Translations under genes and position numbers: made by a program
Origin: Erysipelotrichaceae bacterium
Lineage (GTDB): Bacteria; Bacillota_I; Bacilli_A; Erysipelotrichales; Erysipelotrichaceae
Length of the DNA: 13,004 bases
Assembly (NCBI GenBank): GCA_003520745.1
Contig: DOUE01000035.1
Location: 30,403 to 43,406 of the forward strand
Direction of reading: 5' to 3'
Notes under the pieces: model-generated
Database searches by the model: none
What the model saw: only the letters and a program-made list of their open reading frames with translations
Told to the model about the DNA's origin: nothing
In this document: positions 1 through 6,333 of the stretch, piece by piece
How positions within the stretch are numbered: position 1 is the stretch's first letter
Layout of the letters: every line of letters starts with the position of its first letter

Positions 1-603
1 GAAACAACGAAACCCGTGGTCGAATCGGTGCGGATCGAGGCGATGAAGCAAGAAATGAAGGAAGAAAAGCCGAAACAAGAAGCACCGGCCTTCGATGGAT
101 TGATCCCGTCGGTCATCGACTTCGATTTCCTGTTGCGGCTTTTGGTCAGCGCGGATAAAGACAAACGCAAGTCCGACGAACAATCTTGGGCGAAGATCGA
201 CAACTATACGATGGATTTGGTGTGGGCACGCTATGCCAACATGCTTCGGGGGAGCCAGGTCGTCTGCAGCGGGGATGGATACATTCTGGTCAACGTCGTT
301 TACGGCGCGACCGCCAGCGAATTGAACAGCCCCGACCACGAACACATGTTGGCGAAGTTCACCAACGAGATTCTTGGAAAATCCCATAAACTTTTCGCGA
401 TTTCGGATGATGAAAAGGTCCGTTTGATCAACTTGTTCATCGAAAAGAAGAAAGAAGGCAGCCTGCCTCAAGGCATTCATATCCTTGCGCCTGTCCTGCA
501 TTCCGAAATCAAGGAAAGTAAGCCGATCGAAGAGGAAATCCCCAATTCGCTGTTTTCGCTTTTTGGCGGAGAGATCGATCTTGTCCGGGAGGAGAAGAAA
601 TGA
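1..603 (+). CDS. dnaX: DNA polymerase III subunit gamma/tau, C-terminal part (partial at 5' end)
   Basis: The frame is open from base 1 (ETTKP precedes the first GTG codon at 16), so this is the 3' end of a longer gene; about 200 residues are visible. It shows a charged Lys/Glu-rich linker (residues about 10-30), then a globular segment with DFDFLLRLLVSADKDKR and a WARYANMLRGSQVVCSGDGYILV stretch. This is the kind of C-terminal region seen in Firmicute DnaX, which contacts the polymerase or other replisome parts; the ATPase clamp-loader domains would lie upstream. The identification rests mainly on synteny: the gene overlaps ybaB by four bases (ATGA at 600-603) and is followed by recR, the classic dnaX-ybaB-recR order. 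C-terminal DnaX sequence is poorly conserved, so the protein on its own would be only a moderate match. Confidence 0.85.
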   Translation, partial: ETTKPVVESVRIEAMKQEMKEEKPKQEAPAFDGLIPSVIDFDFLLRLLVSADKDKRKSDEQSWAKIDNYTMDLVWARYANMLRGSQVVCSGDGYILVNVVYGATASELNSPDHEHMLAKFTNEILGKSHKLFAISDDEKVRLINLFIEKKKEGSLPQGIHILAPVLHSEIKESKPIEEEIPNSLFSLFGGEIDLVREEKK

Positions 604-902
604 ATATCCAGCAGTTGATGAAACAAGCCCAATCGATGCAATCCGACATGGAGAAGATCGAACGCGAGCTGAATGAGAAACAAACGACGGTGAAGAATCA
701 AGGACTAGCGATCACGATGAACGGAAAACACGAATTGGTGTCCGTTGCGATCGATCCTTCGCTTCTCACCCCTGAAAATAAGGAAATCATCGAAGATTTA
801 ATGCTTTTAAGCATCAATCAAGCCACAAAAGCCATCCAGGACGAGCGTGCCGACAAACTTGGCGCGCTGACCAAGGGATTGAATCTTCCGGGGTTCATGT
901 AA
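600..902 (+). CDS. ybaB: YbaB/EbfC family nucleoid-associated protein
   Basis: A complete 100-residue protein, the usual size for the family. YbaB/EbfC proteins are small dimeric DNA-binding proteins that coat the nucleoid. The N-terminal half is helical (MNIQQLMKQAQSMQSDMEK, with heptad-like character). It is followed by the strand region with GLAITMNGKHELVSVAIDPSLL and a helix carrying EDLMLLSINQATKAIQDE. The C-terminal tail LTKGLNLPGFM is typical of the family, where it is usually Gly/Pro/Met-rich. The start ATG overlaps the dnaX stop, and the stop TAA shares base 902 with the recR ATG, so the three genes are almost certainly translationally coupled. The GGGAGGAGAAG purine run just upstream of 600 supplies a strong ribosome binding site. 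Confidence 0.95.
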   Translation: MNIQQLMKQAQSMQSDMEKIERELNEKQTTVKNQGLAITMNGKHELVSVAIDPSLLTPENKEIIEDLMLLSINQATKAIQDERADKLGALTKGLNLPGFM

Positions 903-1489
903 TGTATCCCCAATCACTCCAGCAGTTGATCGATAGTTTCCGTAAATTACCCGGGGTAGGTGCACGGACCGCCGAACGATATGCGTTTCAACTGTTGAAC
1001 ATGTCGCGCGACGAAGTGGAAACCTTTGCGAACAGCCTGAAACAAGCGAAAAACAAGCTCCATTCCTGCCGTACTTGCGGAAACATCGCCGATGAAGAGG
1101 AATGCGTCATCTGTAAAGACAAACATCGCGACGCGACGACCATCTGCGTCGTCCAACATGTGAAAGATGTCGCCGCGATGGAGAGAACCCGGGAATACCA
1201 GGGGGTTTATCATGTCCTGGGCGGGGCGATCTCGACCGTGAAAGGGATTCTGCCCGAAGACTTGAACATCGAATCCTTAATCCGACGGGCAGCGGACGCG
1301 AAAGAAATCATCATCGCGACCAACCCGACCTTGGAAGGGGAAACAACTTCCCTCTACTTGGCAAAACGTCTTGAAGGCAAGGTTCCGCTGGTGACCCGTC
1401 TGGCCCATGGATTACCGATGGGCGGACATGTCGACTATGCGGACGAACTGACTTTGATCAAAGCGATGGAAGGTCGCAATAAACTCTAG
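902..1489 (+). CDS. recR: Recombination mediator RecR
   Basis: A complete 195-residue protein, the normal RecR length. RecR works with RecO/RecF to load RecA on SSB-coated single-stranded DNA during gap repair. Domains in order: a helix-hairpin-helix at residues 16-28 (LPGVGARTAERYA); a four-cysteine zinc site at C56, C59, C68 and C71; and a Toprim domain with E94 in VKDVAAMERT and the TNPTLEGE motif around 140-147. The conserved C-terminal segment LAHGLPMGGHVDYADE closes the Toprim/Walker-like region. The start is fixed by the one-base overlap with the ybaB stop. fhs begins 9 bases downstream, so recR is probably cotranscribed with it. All key residues are present. Confidence 0.97.
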   Translation: MYPQSLQQLIDSFRKLPGVGARTAERYAFQLLNMSRDEVETFANSLKQAKNKLHSCRTCGNIADEEECVICKDKHRDATTICVVQHVKDVAAMERTREYQGVYHVLGGAISTVKGILPEDLNIESLIRRAADAKEIIIATNPTLEGETTSLYLAKRLEGKVPLVTRLAHGLPMGGHVDYADELTLIKAMEGRNKL

Positions 1490-1498
1490 GGAGAAACC

Positions 1499-3166
1499 AT
1501 GAAAACAGATATCGAAATCGCACAGTTGAACGTCATGGATCCGATCGATCGAATCGCAAGAAAAGCGAAGGTCGACTCGGATTATTTGGAATACTACGGG
1601 AAATACAAGGCGAAAGTGAGTTTGACCTTCCAAGAGAAGGTCGAATCCAACCACAACGGGAAACTGATCCTTGTAACGGCCATCACTCCGACCAAGGCGG
1701 GGGAAGGGAAGTCGACCACGACCGTCGGGTTGGTCGACGGCTTATGCGCGATCAATAAACATGCGATCGGCTGCATGCGCGAACCTTCATTGGGACCGGT
1801 TTTCGGAATCAAAGGCGGTGCGACCGGTGGCGGATTGGCCCAAGTCGTTCCGATGGATGAAATCAACCTCCATTTTACCGGCGACATGCATGCGATCACG
1901 ACCGCGAACAACCTCGTTTCCGCGGTTTTGGACAATCACATCTGGCAAGGAAACGAATTAGGCATCGATCCCGAACAGATTTTGTGGAAAAGATGCCTGG
2001 ATATGAACGATCGGGCTTTACGGAACGTGGAAATCAACGTCGACGATAAGAAATCGCCGTCAAGACGGGAACATTTCCAAATCACCGTTGCTTCGCAGAT
2101 GATGGCGGTCTTGTGCTTGTCGAAAGACCTGAAGGATTTCCGTAACCGAATCGACAAGACGATCATCGCCTTTACCTATGATAAAAAACCGGTCACGATC
2201 TCCGATCTGAAATGCGGAGGATCCGTCACAATCTTGATGAAAGACGCGATCAAGCCCAATCTCGTCCAAACCCTTGAGAAGAACCCGGTATTCATCCATG
2301 GCGGACCGTTCGCTAACATCGCCCACGGGGCCAATTCCATCATCGCGACCAAACTCGCCTTGAAATTGGCGGATTATGTCGTCACGGAAGCGGGTTTCGG
2401 TTCGGATCTGGGTGCGCAGAAGTTCATGGACATCACTAGTCCCGCCGGGGACATGTTCCCTTCCGCCGTCGTCTTGGTCGCTACGATCCGTGCTCTGAAG
2501 ATGCACGGGGGACAAGCCTATGAAGACCTCAAACAAGAAAACCTCGAAGCTCTGAACGCAGGCTTGCCCAATCTTGAGAAACATACCGAAATCATCCGCA
2601 ATTACGGCGTACCCTTGGTCGTCGCATTGAATAAATTCTCCAGCGATAGCGCCGCAGAATTGGCGATGGTCAAAAACTGGTGTTTCGAACGTCAAATACC
2701 GTTCGCCCTCAACGAATCCTGGGAACAAGGTTCGGAAGGTGCGAAAACCTTGGCGCACGAAGTCATCCAACTCTGTGAAAAAGCCTCCAACAAGTACCAT
2801 TCGATCGTCAACGCCAACCAAACCATCCCTGAGAAACTTGAAATCATCACGAAGCAGGTCTATGGTGGCGATCATGTGGTGTTCAGTGAACTCGCCTTGG
2901 CCCAACTCAAGCAGATCGAAGAAATCGGCTTGGATAAACTCAATGTCTGCGTCGCGAAGACCCAATCGTCGATCACGGATGATCCGAAGCTCCTGGGTCG
3001 ACCCACAGGGTTCGACCTGCATGTCCGTGAACTTCAAATCTCCTCAGGCGCCGGATTCATCGTCGCCATCTGCGGTGCGATGATGACCATGCCGGGTCTA
3101 CCGAAAATCCCTGCCGCGAACAGCATCGACATCGACGACCACGGGAGAATCACCGGTTTATTCTAA
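1499..3166 (+). CDS. fhs: Formate-tetrahydrofolate ligase
   Basis: A complete 555-residue protein, matching the usual length of about 555-560. It catalyses ATP + formate + tetrahydrofolate to 10-formyl-THF, ADP and phosphate, feeding purine and formyl-methionine synthesis from formate. Family hallmarks seen: the P-loop TPTKAGEGKSTT at residues 63-74 (Ser where TT is commoner), FTGDMHAITTANNL, KRCLDMNDRALR, FIHGGPFANIAHG, VTEAGFGSDLGAQKF, and the C-terminal GAGFIVAICGAMMTMPGLP segment. The RBS AGGGAG lies just ahead of the ATG, 9 bases after recR, so it appears to be the last gene of the dnaX operon. No terminator hairpin is evident in 3167-3206. Placement after recR is not the usual Bacillus arrangement. 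Confidence 0.98.
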   Translation: MKTDIEIAQLNVMDPIDRIARKAKVDSDYLEYYGKYKAKVSLTFQEKVESNHNGKLILVTAITPTKAGEGKSTTTVGLVDGLCAINKHAIGCMREPSLGPVFGIKGGATGGGLAQVVPMDEINLHFTGDMHAITTANNLVSAVLDNHIWQGNELGIDPEQILWKRCLDMNDRALRNVEINVDDKKSPSRREHFQITVASQMMAVLCLSKDLKDFRNRIDKTIIAFTYDKKPVTISDLKCGGSVTILMKDAIKPNLVQTLEKNPVFIHGGPFANIAHGANSIIATKLALKLADYVVTEAGFGSDLGAQKFMDITSPAGDMFPSAVVLVATIRALKMHGGQAYEDLKQENLEALNAGLPNLEKHTEIIRNYGVPLVVALNKFSSDSAAELAMVKNWCFERQIPFALNESWEQGSEGAKTLAHEVIQLCEKASNKYHSIVNANQTIPEKLEIITKQVYGGDHVVFSELALAQLKQIEEIGLDKLNVCVAKTQSSITDDPKLLGRPTGFDLHVRELQISSGAGFIVAICGAMMTMPGLPKIPAANSIDIDDHGRITGLF

Positions 3167-3206
3167 GGTTCACATCCTTTTTCCATCATCCAAGCAGAAC
3201 ACAAAA

Positions 3207-3215
3207 TGATACAAT
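3207..3215 (+). promoter_or_regulatory. Extended -10 promoter for the 3239 gene
   Basis: TGATACAAT is an extended -10 element (TG at 3207-3208, hexamer TACAAT at 3210-3215). No good -35 lies 16-18 bases upstream. Transcription would start near 3222, giving a very short leader, and the SD GGAG sits at 3224-3227. The 12 bases ATGATACAATAA (3206-3217) recur exactly at 6297-6308 ahead of nadK, which strengthens the promoter reading. Confidence 0.55.
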
Positions 3216-3238
3216 AAGACAAAGGAGATTTATCTCAA

Positions 3239-4201
3239 ATGTCCTCGATCGCGTATATCACCGACAAGAACATGATCGAATTCCATCGGATTCACGGGAA
3301 TACCGAAATGAATTTTTGGCGTCCGACCAGTTCGAAGCGATTCACGGACTTTTTTGAAGGCGATCTTCTTTTTTTCCTGGCCAAAGGAACGGAACATGGG
3401 ATCCATCGCGAAAAAGGGATCATCGGCTACGGCCGTTATGAAGAAGCGAACATGTTCTCGTTTCGTCAAATGTGGAACCGGTTCAATACGAAAAACGGCT
3501 ATGCGACATTGAACGAGTTCAAAGAAGCGATCCTGAAAGTATCCAAGACAAAATCGCTCTCGCCCCTCTATCATTGCTTGACTTTGAAGGATGTCGTCTT
3601 CTTCCAATCCCCCGTCTATCTCTCTGAAATCGGGATCAGCATCTCGGCCAGCGTCGAAAGCTACATCTACCTTGAAAAAGAAGATCGTAACGCGACCTCG
3701 AAGATTCTGACGAAAGCCAACGAAGTCGGGATCGATGCTTGGAGCGCGACGGTCAGCGACCATGCGCCCAACGCGACCGTCTTCGACGACGATTTGATCC
3801 GTCAGACGATCCAGGGCATTCTCAACGAAACTTCCGACACCTTCGATACGCATCGCGAGTATGCCCGGGGGCTTCGCATTCTGAAGTCCTACCAGAAAAC
3901 CCGTAGCGGATCCGAATTCGTGGATGCCCGGAAAGCGGAACTCATCGAACTGGTTGACGGTAAAGTGGAAATCATCCTACCGATGGTCAGCCTCAAAGCC
4001 GATCTGATGCGCAAATCGCTCTACTTCATCGGTAAAATAAATCTTCTTCAGGAGAGGTTGAAACGACTTCCCGAAGCGAAACGTCGCCCGATGCATTTCA
4101 CGATCTTAAGCGACGGCCCCTTACCGCAAGAAACACTCGATCTTTTCACCGTTGCCCCGATTACGATTCAAACCCTGGATAAGGAGAATAACGATGAGTA
4201 A
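3239..4201 (+). CDS. Uncharacterised protein with PUA/EVE-like N-terminal domain
   Basis: A 320-residue soluble protein that I cannot name. Residues 26-50 (FWRPTSSKRF, then FFEGDLLFFLAKG), 61-67 (IIGYGRY), 78-87 (MWNRFNTKNG) and 111-128 (YHCLTLKDVVFFQSPVYL) follow the pattern of the PUA/EVE-like domain found at the N-terminus of some HNH restriction endonucleases. That pattern is WRP, a 'GD.L.FK' strand, 'I.G.G.Y', 'W..F...NG', then a 'pVFF' strand. Such domains bind modified bases or RNA. The C-terminal half (about 180-320) has no HNH motif and no clear PD-(D/E)xK signature. It is charged and helical, ending in a strand-rich segment (MHFTILSDGPLPQ). The start is supported by AAAGGAG upstream and the short leader from the 3207 promoter. 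It overlaps the aldo/keto reductase start by 8 bases, so the two are cotranscribed. The domain call is from memory of the family pattern, so function is inference. Confidence 0.7.
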   Translation: MSSIAYITDKNMIEFHRIHGNTEMNFWRPTSSKRFTDFFEGDLLFFLAKGTEHGIHREKGIIGYGRYEEANMFSFRQMWNRFNTKNGYATLNEFKEAILKVSKTKSLSPLYHCLTLKDVVFFQSPVYLSEIGISISASVESYIYLEKEDRNATSKILTKANEVGIDAWSATVSDHAPNATVFDDDLIRQTIQGILNETSDTFDTHREYARGLRILKSYQKTRSGSEFVDARKAELIELVDGKVEIILPMVSLKADLMRKSLYFIGKINLLQERLKRLPEAKRRPMHFTILSDGPLPQETLDLFTVAPITIQTLDKENNDE

Positions 4202-5171
4202 CTACGAAATGATGGACTACATCCGCTGTGGAAACAGCGGATTAAAATTACCAAGGATGGCCTTGGGTGCATGGTATAGTTTCTCGGAAAACGACGACTA
4301 TGAAAACATGCGGGCATTGGTGAAAACCGCTTTTGAGAACGGGATCACCTACTTCGATCTTGCGAACAACTACGGACCGCAAGTCGGGGCGGCCGAGATC
4401 AACTTCGGGAAGATCCTGAAACAGGACTTCGCAGGACGTAGAAACGAACTCCTCATCGCCACCAAAGCCGGCCACAAGATGTGGGAAGGTCCCTACGGGG
4501 ACGGCGGAAGCCGTAAGTATTTATTGTCGAGCCTGGAAGAAAGTCTGAAACGGCTCGACATCGACTACATCGACATCTTCTACCATCATCGCTATGATCC
4601 CGAGACACCGATAATGGAAACGATGCTTGCGTTGAAAACCATGGTCGACAGCGGGAAAGTTCTCTATGCGGGGATCTCGAAATATCCTCTCTCAGCGGTG
4701 AAAGAAGCGCTTCAGATCGCCAAGGAGATTCGCCTGCCACTGATCGTCGGACAATACAAAGTGTCCATGCTTGTCCAAGATGTTTTTGAGAACGGCGTCT
4801 ACGATGAACTAAGAAACAACGGCATCGGAATCAGTGCGTTCAGCTCGTTATCGATGGGTCTCTTGACGGATAAGTACCTGCATGGGATTCCCGAGGGTTC
4901 GCGTATGGATAAAGACAGCCGCTTTCTGAAGAAAGAAAGCTTGACGCCCCAGCTGATCGAAGCGCTCAACAAGCTCGATGTCATCGCAAAGCGCAGGCAA
5001 CAAACCCTTGCCCAACTCGCCTTGACATGGGTTCTCTCCAAGGACGTGGAATGCATCATCCTTGGCGCAAGCAAGCCGTCGCAGATCCTGGACAATCTTA
5101 AAGCCATCCGCAGTCCTCGCCTCACCCCGGAAGAGCTGACGGAAATCGAAGGAATCCTTTCCGAACTTTAA
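4194..5171 (+). CDS. Aldo/keto reductase, YghZ-type (L-glyceraldehyde 3-phosphate reductase-like)
   Basis: A 325-residue NADPH-dependent reductase of the AKR superfamily (TIM barrel, cytosolic). The full catalytic tetrad is visible: D55 and Y60 in YFDLANNYGP, K91 in ATKAGHKMWEGPYG, and H132 in DIFYHHRYDPETP. The segment around K91 with MWEGPYG and GSRKYLLSSLEESLKRL is characteristic of the YghZ/Kv-beta-like group, where the E. coli member reduces L-glyceraldehyde 3-phosphate and methylglyoxal. ILGASKPSQILDN near the C-terminus is the usual cofactor-phosphate binding segment. The ATG at 4194 is chosen over an in-frame ATG at 4152 because AAGGAG (4181-4186) stands 7 bases before it and the family N-terminus aligns there. 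The gene overlaps the upstream gene by 8 bases and is followed by a terminator. The exact substrate is not known. Confidence 0.93.
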   Translation: MSNYEMMDYIRCGNSGLKLPRMALGAWYSFSENDDYENMRALVKTAFENGITYFDLANNYGPQVGAAEINFGKILKQDFAGRRNELLIATKAGHKMWEGPYGDGGSRKYLLSSLEESLKRLDIDYIDIFYHHRYDPETPIMETMLALKTMVDSGKVLYAGISKYPLSAVKEALQIAKEIRLPLIVGQYKVSMLVQDVFENGVYDELRNNGIGISAFSSLSMGLLTDKYLHGIPEGSRMDKDSRFLKKESLTPQLIEALNKLDVIAKRRQQTLAQLALTWVLSKDVECIILGASKPSQILDNLKAIRSPRLTPEELTEIEGILSEL

Positions 5172-5196
5172 TCAATACAGAGCGTACAACACTAAC

Positions 5197-5243
5197 AACC
5201 ACCCTTGATTCAGATGATAAAACATCCAAAAAGGGTGGTTTTT
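5197..5243 (+). terminator. Intrinsic terminator after the aldo/keto reductase gene
   Basis: A perfect 10-base-pair stem, AACCACCCTT (5197-5206) with AAGGGTGGTT (5231-5240), runs directly into a T run (5239-5243). The loop contains a small extra stem, GATG (5213-5216) with CATC (5223-5226). It lies 26 bases after the stop codon and ends the 3239-5171 unit. Confidence 0.9.
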
Positions 5244-5306
5244 CTACGGAAAACGCGCTTTTTACCTTATTTTGAGTGAAATGACCTTTCATTGAATTTC
5301 AAATCA

Positions 5307-5315
5307 TGGTATATT
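5307..5315 (+). promoter_or_regulatory. Extended -10 promoter for the 5376 gene
   Basis: TGGTATATT is an extended -10 element (TG 5307-5308, TATATT 5310-5315) within an AT-rich stretch. TTGAAT at 5292-5297 is only 12 bases upstream, too close to serve as its -35. Transcription would start near 5322, giving a leader of roughly 54 bases. Confidence 0.5.
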
Positions 5316-5348
5316 CAATACAAAGAACACGATATTTAATAAACATAT

Positions 5349-5363
5349 GAGCGAAAATCGCTC
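5349..5363 (+). other. Leader hairpin abutting the ribosome binding site
   Basis: GAGCGA (5349-5354) and TCGCTC (5358-5363) form a perfect 6-base-pair stem with a 3-A loop, immediately followed by the Shine-Dalgarno GGAGG (5364-5368). A stem flush against the SD could stabilise the mRNA 5' region or modulate ribosome access. Function is inference. Confidence 0.45.
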
Positions 5364-5375
5364 GGAGGATTCCTT

Positions 5376-5729
5376 ATGGCTAAACCTGTGATTCAATTGG
5401 TCGTTTCAGAGGAAGAATTTGCGTTTTTAACCGGTAAAGCACGCAATAAACGGATGACGATCCAAACCTATGTGAAATCCAGGATCTTGGATGACACCGA
5501 CTTTGTCCAGTCATACAAGGAAATGGTGAACCGGGTCGAAAAACTGAAGTCCGGATCGGTATTCAATGTGAAAGCATTGTTGGGGACGGATTGGGTCAAT
5601 CTCAATAAAGGGACCAGACTTTCCCTCGGGAAAGCGTTCTTGACCTATGTGGAAGCGAATCCGGGGACATGTGAAGTCTTATTGATGGATAAGGACGGAT
5701 CAGGGACGCAGTGGTATAAAAAAGCGTGA
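5376..5729 (+). CDS. Small RHH-like / DUF1413-like protein
   Basis: A 117-residue protein of unknown function. Residues about 4-38 (IQLVVSEEEFAFLTGKAR... MTIQTYVKSRIL) read like a ribbon-helix-helix unit: a strand, a helix beginning SEEE, a turn, then a helix with YVKSRIL as in MobC or Arc-type proteins. Residues about 58-116 (FNVKALLGTDWVNLNKGTRLSLGKAF, ending QWYKKA) resemble DUF1413, which has an F.LKDLF...W..L.KG.RLSLG pattern and a closing Y.KK. A DNA-binding or regulatory role is possible but unproven. The ATG is preceded by an excellent RBS (GGAGG, 7-base spacer). It is monocistronic, lying between the terminator at 5197 and the convergent CYTH gene, and its stop codon sits inside the terminator palindrome at 5724-5741. 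Confidence 0.75.
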   Translation: MAKPVIQLVVSEEEFAFLTGKARNKRMTIQTYVKSRILDDTDFVQSYKEMVNRVEKLKSGSVFNVKALLGTDWVNLNKGTRLSLGKAFLTYVEANPGTCEVLLMDKDGSGTQWYKKA

Positions 5730-5741
5730 GTTTCCTCACGC
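5718..5741 (-). terminator. Intrinsic terminator for the CYTH gene, embedding both convergent stop codons
   Basis: GCGTGAG (5724-5730) and CTCACGC (5735-5741) form a 7-base-pair stem with a 4-base loop. Read on the minus strand, the loop is GAAA (a stable GNRA tetraloop) and the stem is followed by TTTTTT (5723-5718), a compact intrinsic terminator. On the plus strand no T run follows, so it should be one-directional. The TGA stops of both genes (5727-5729 on plus, 5738-5736 on minus) lie in the stem arms. Confidence 0.8.
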
Positions 5742-6278
5742 CGTCGCCCGTTGCATCTTACTGATGGAAGGGCGATAGGGAATGTTTTCGAGTTCAAGGA
5801 TTTCCATGAATCGCCGATAACCTGCGACCGGATCCCCTTTGACTTCGAATTCCAATTCATAATCCGTGATTACACGATAGAAGTTTTGGTCAAAACAGAG
5901 CTCACCCAACGGTTCATCGACGGTCGATCGAACCGTTTTTACGTTTCCAACCACGATCAACTCTTCGCTTACCCCGATTTCTTCGAACAATCTTCGAAAC
6001 TCGTCGCGCCGGAACACGTTCGCGTCGAATTCTTCAAGGTCGACATCATATTCCATGACCCCTTGATCCACCTTATGTTTCACGGTCGCCACGATCGAGT
6101 CGTCGCTCACACGGATCCGGCATGCCATCTTCAACGCCTTGAGTGTACGATCAACCGTGTCGAAATAGGTGTTGGTCTGCGTCACTGTTTTAAGCACAGG
6201 AAAATGTTTCAGTAGGCGTTCGAATTGATCACGGGTGACCAAGGTCTTGTATTCGATTTCCGTATTTGTCCGCATCAT
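5736..6278 (-). CDS. CYTH domain protein (YjbK-like, probable triphosphatase)
   Basis: A 180-residue single-domain protein. It begins with the CYTH signature ExExK (E7, E9, K11 in TEIEYKTLV), followed by TYFDT, a basic RIRV segment, KHK, the acidic strand VMEYDVDLEEF, and ELEFE. These are the charged residues lining the triphosphate tunnel of the CYTH/TTM family. YjbK-type bacterial members hydrolyse inorganic triphosphate with a divalent metal. The ATG at 6278 is chosen over one at 6350 because the longer form would run into nadK and adds a hydrophobic, family-foreign N-terminus, and because AAGGG lies a few bases upstream of 6278. A second ATG follows directly at 6275. It is divergent from nadK with 55 bases between; in Bacillus, yjbK likewise lies near the NAD kinase yjbN. 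A weak minus-strand TTGTTT/TATTGT pair lies within 6302-6332. Confidence 0.87.
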   Translation of the reverse strand: MMRTNTEIEYKTLVTRDQFERLLKHFPVLKTVTQTNTYFDTVDRTLKALKMACRIRVSDDSIVATVKHKVDQGVMEYDVDLEEFDANVFRRDEFRRLFEEIGVSEELIVVGNVKTVRSTVDEPLGELCFDQNFYRVITDYELEFEVKGDPVAGYRRFMEILELENIPYRPSISKMQRATA

Positions 6279-6297
6279 ACCATTCCCTTCGGCTTCA

Positions 6298-6306
6298 TGA
6301 TACAAT
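6298..6306 (+). promoter_or_regulatory. Extended -10 promoter for nadK
   Basis: TGATACAAT: TG at 6298-6299 and TACAAT at 6301-6306. The upstream hexamer at -35 spacing (TACCAT, 6278-6283) is weak, so it probably relies on the TGN extension. The expected start near 6313 gives a leader of about 20 bases with the RBS AGGAAG. Confidence 0.55.
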
Positions 6307-6333
6307 AACGAGAGAGCAAAAGGAAGAAACAAG

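Noticed and set aside
2060..3037. A 325-codon open frame on the minus strand inside fhs
   Set aside because: It is fully antisense to fhs, has low-complexity Asp/Arg/Phe-rich composition, no RBS and no family resemblance; it is a shadow of the codon bias of the real gene.
3230..3853. A 207-codon minus-strand frame opposite the PUA/EVE-like gene
   Set aside because: It is antisense to a gene with an RBS and promoter on the plus strand, and shows no recognisable motif of its own.
5292..5315. TTGAAT (5292) as -35 for TATATT (5310)
   Set aside because: The spacer is only 12 bases; the extended -10 reading is better supported.
5347..5391. A 14-codon frame overlapping the start of the 5376 gene
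   Set aside because: It has no RBS of its own, and its codons are accounted for by the leader hairpin and SD of the real gene.
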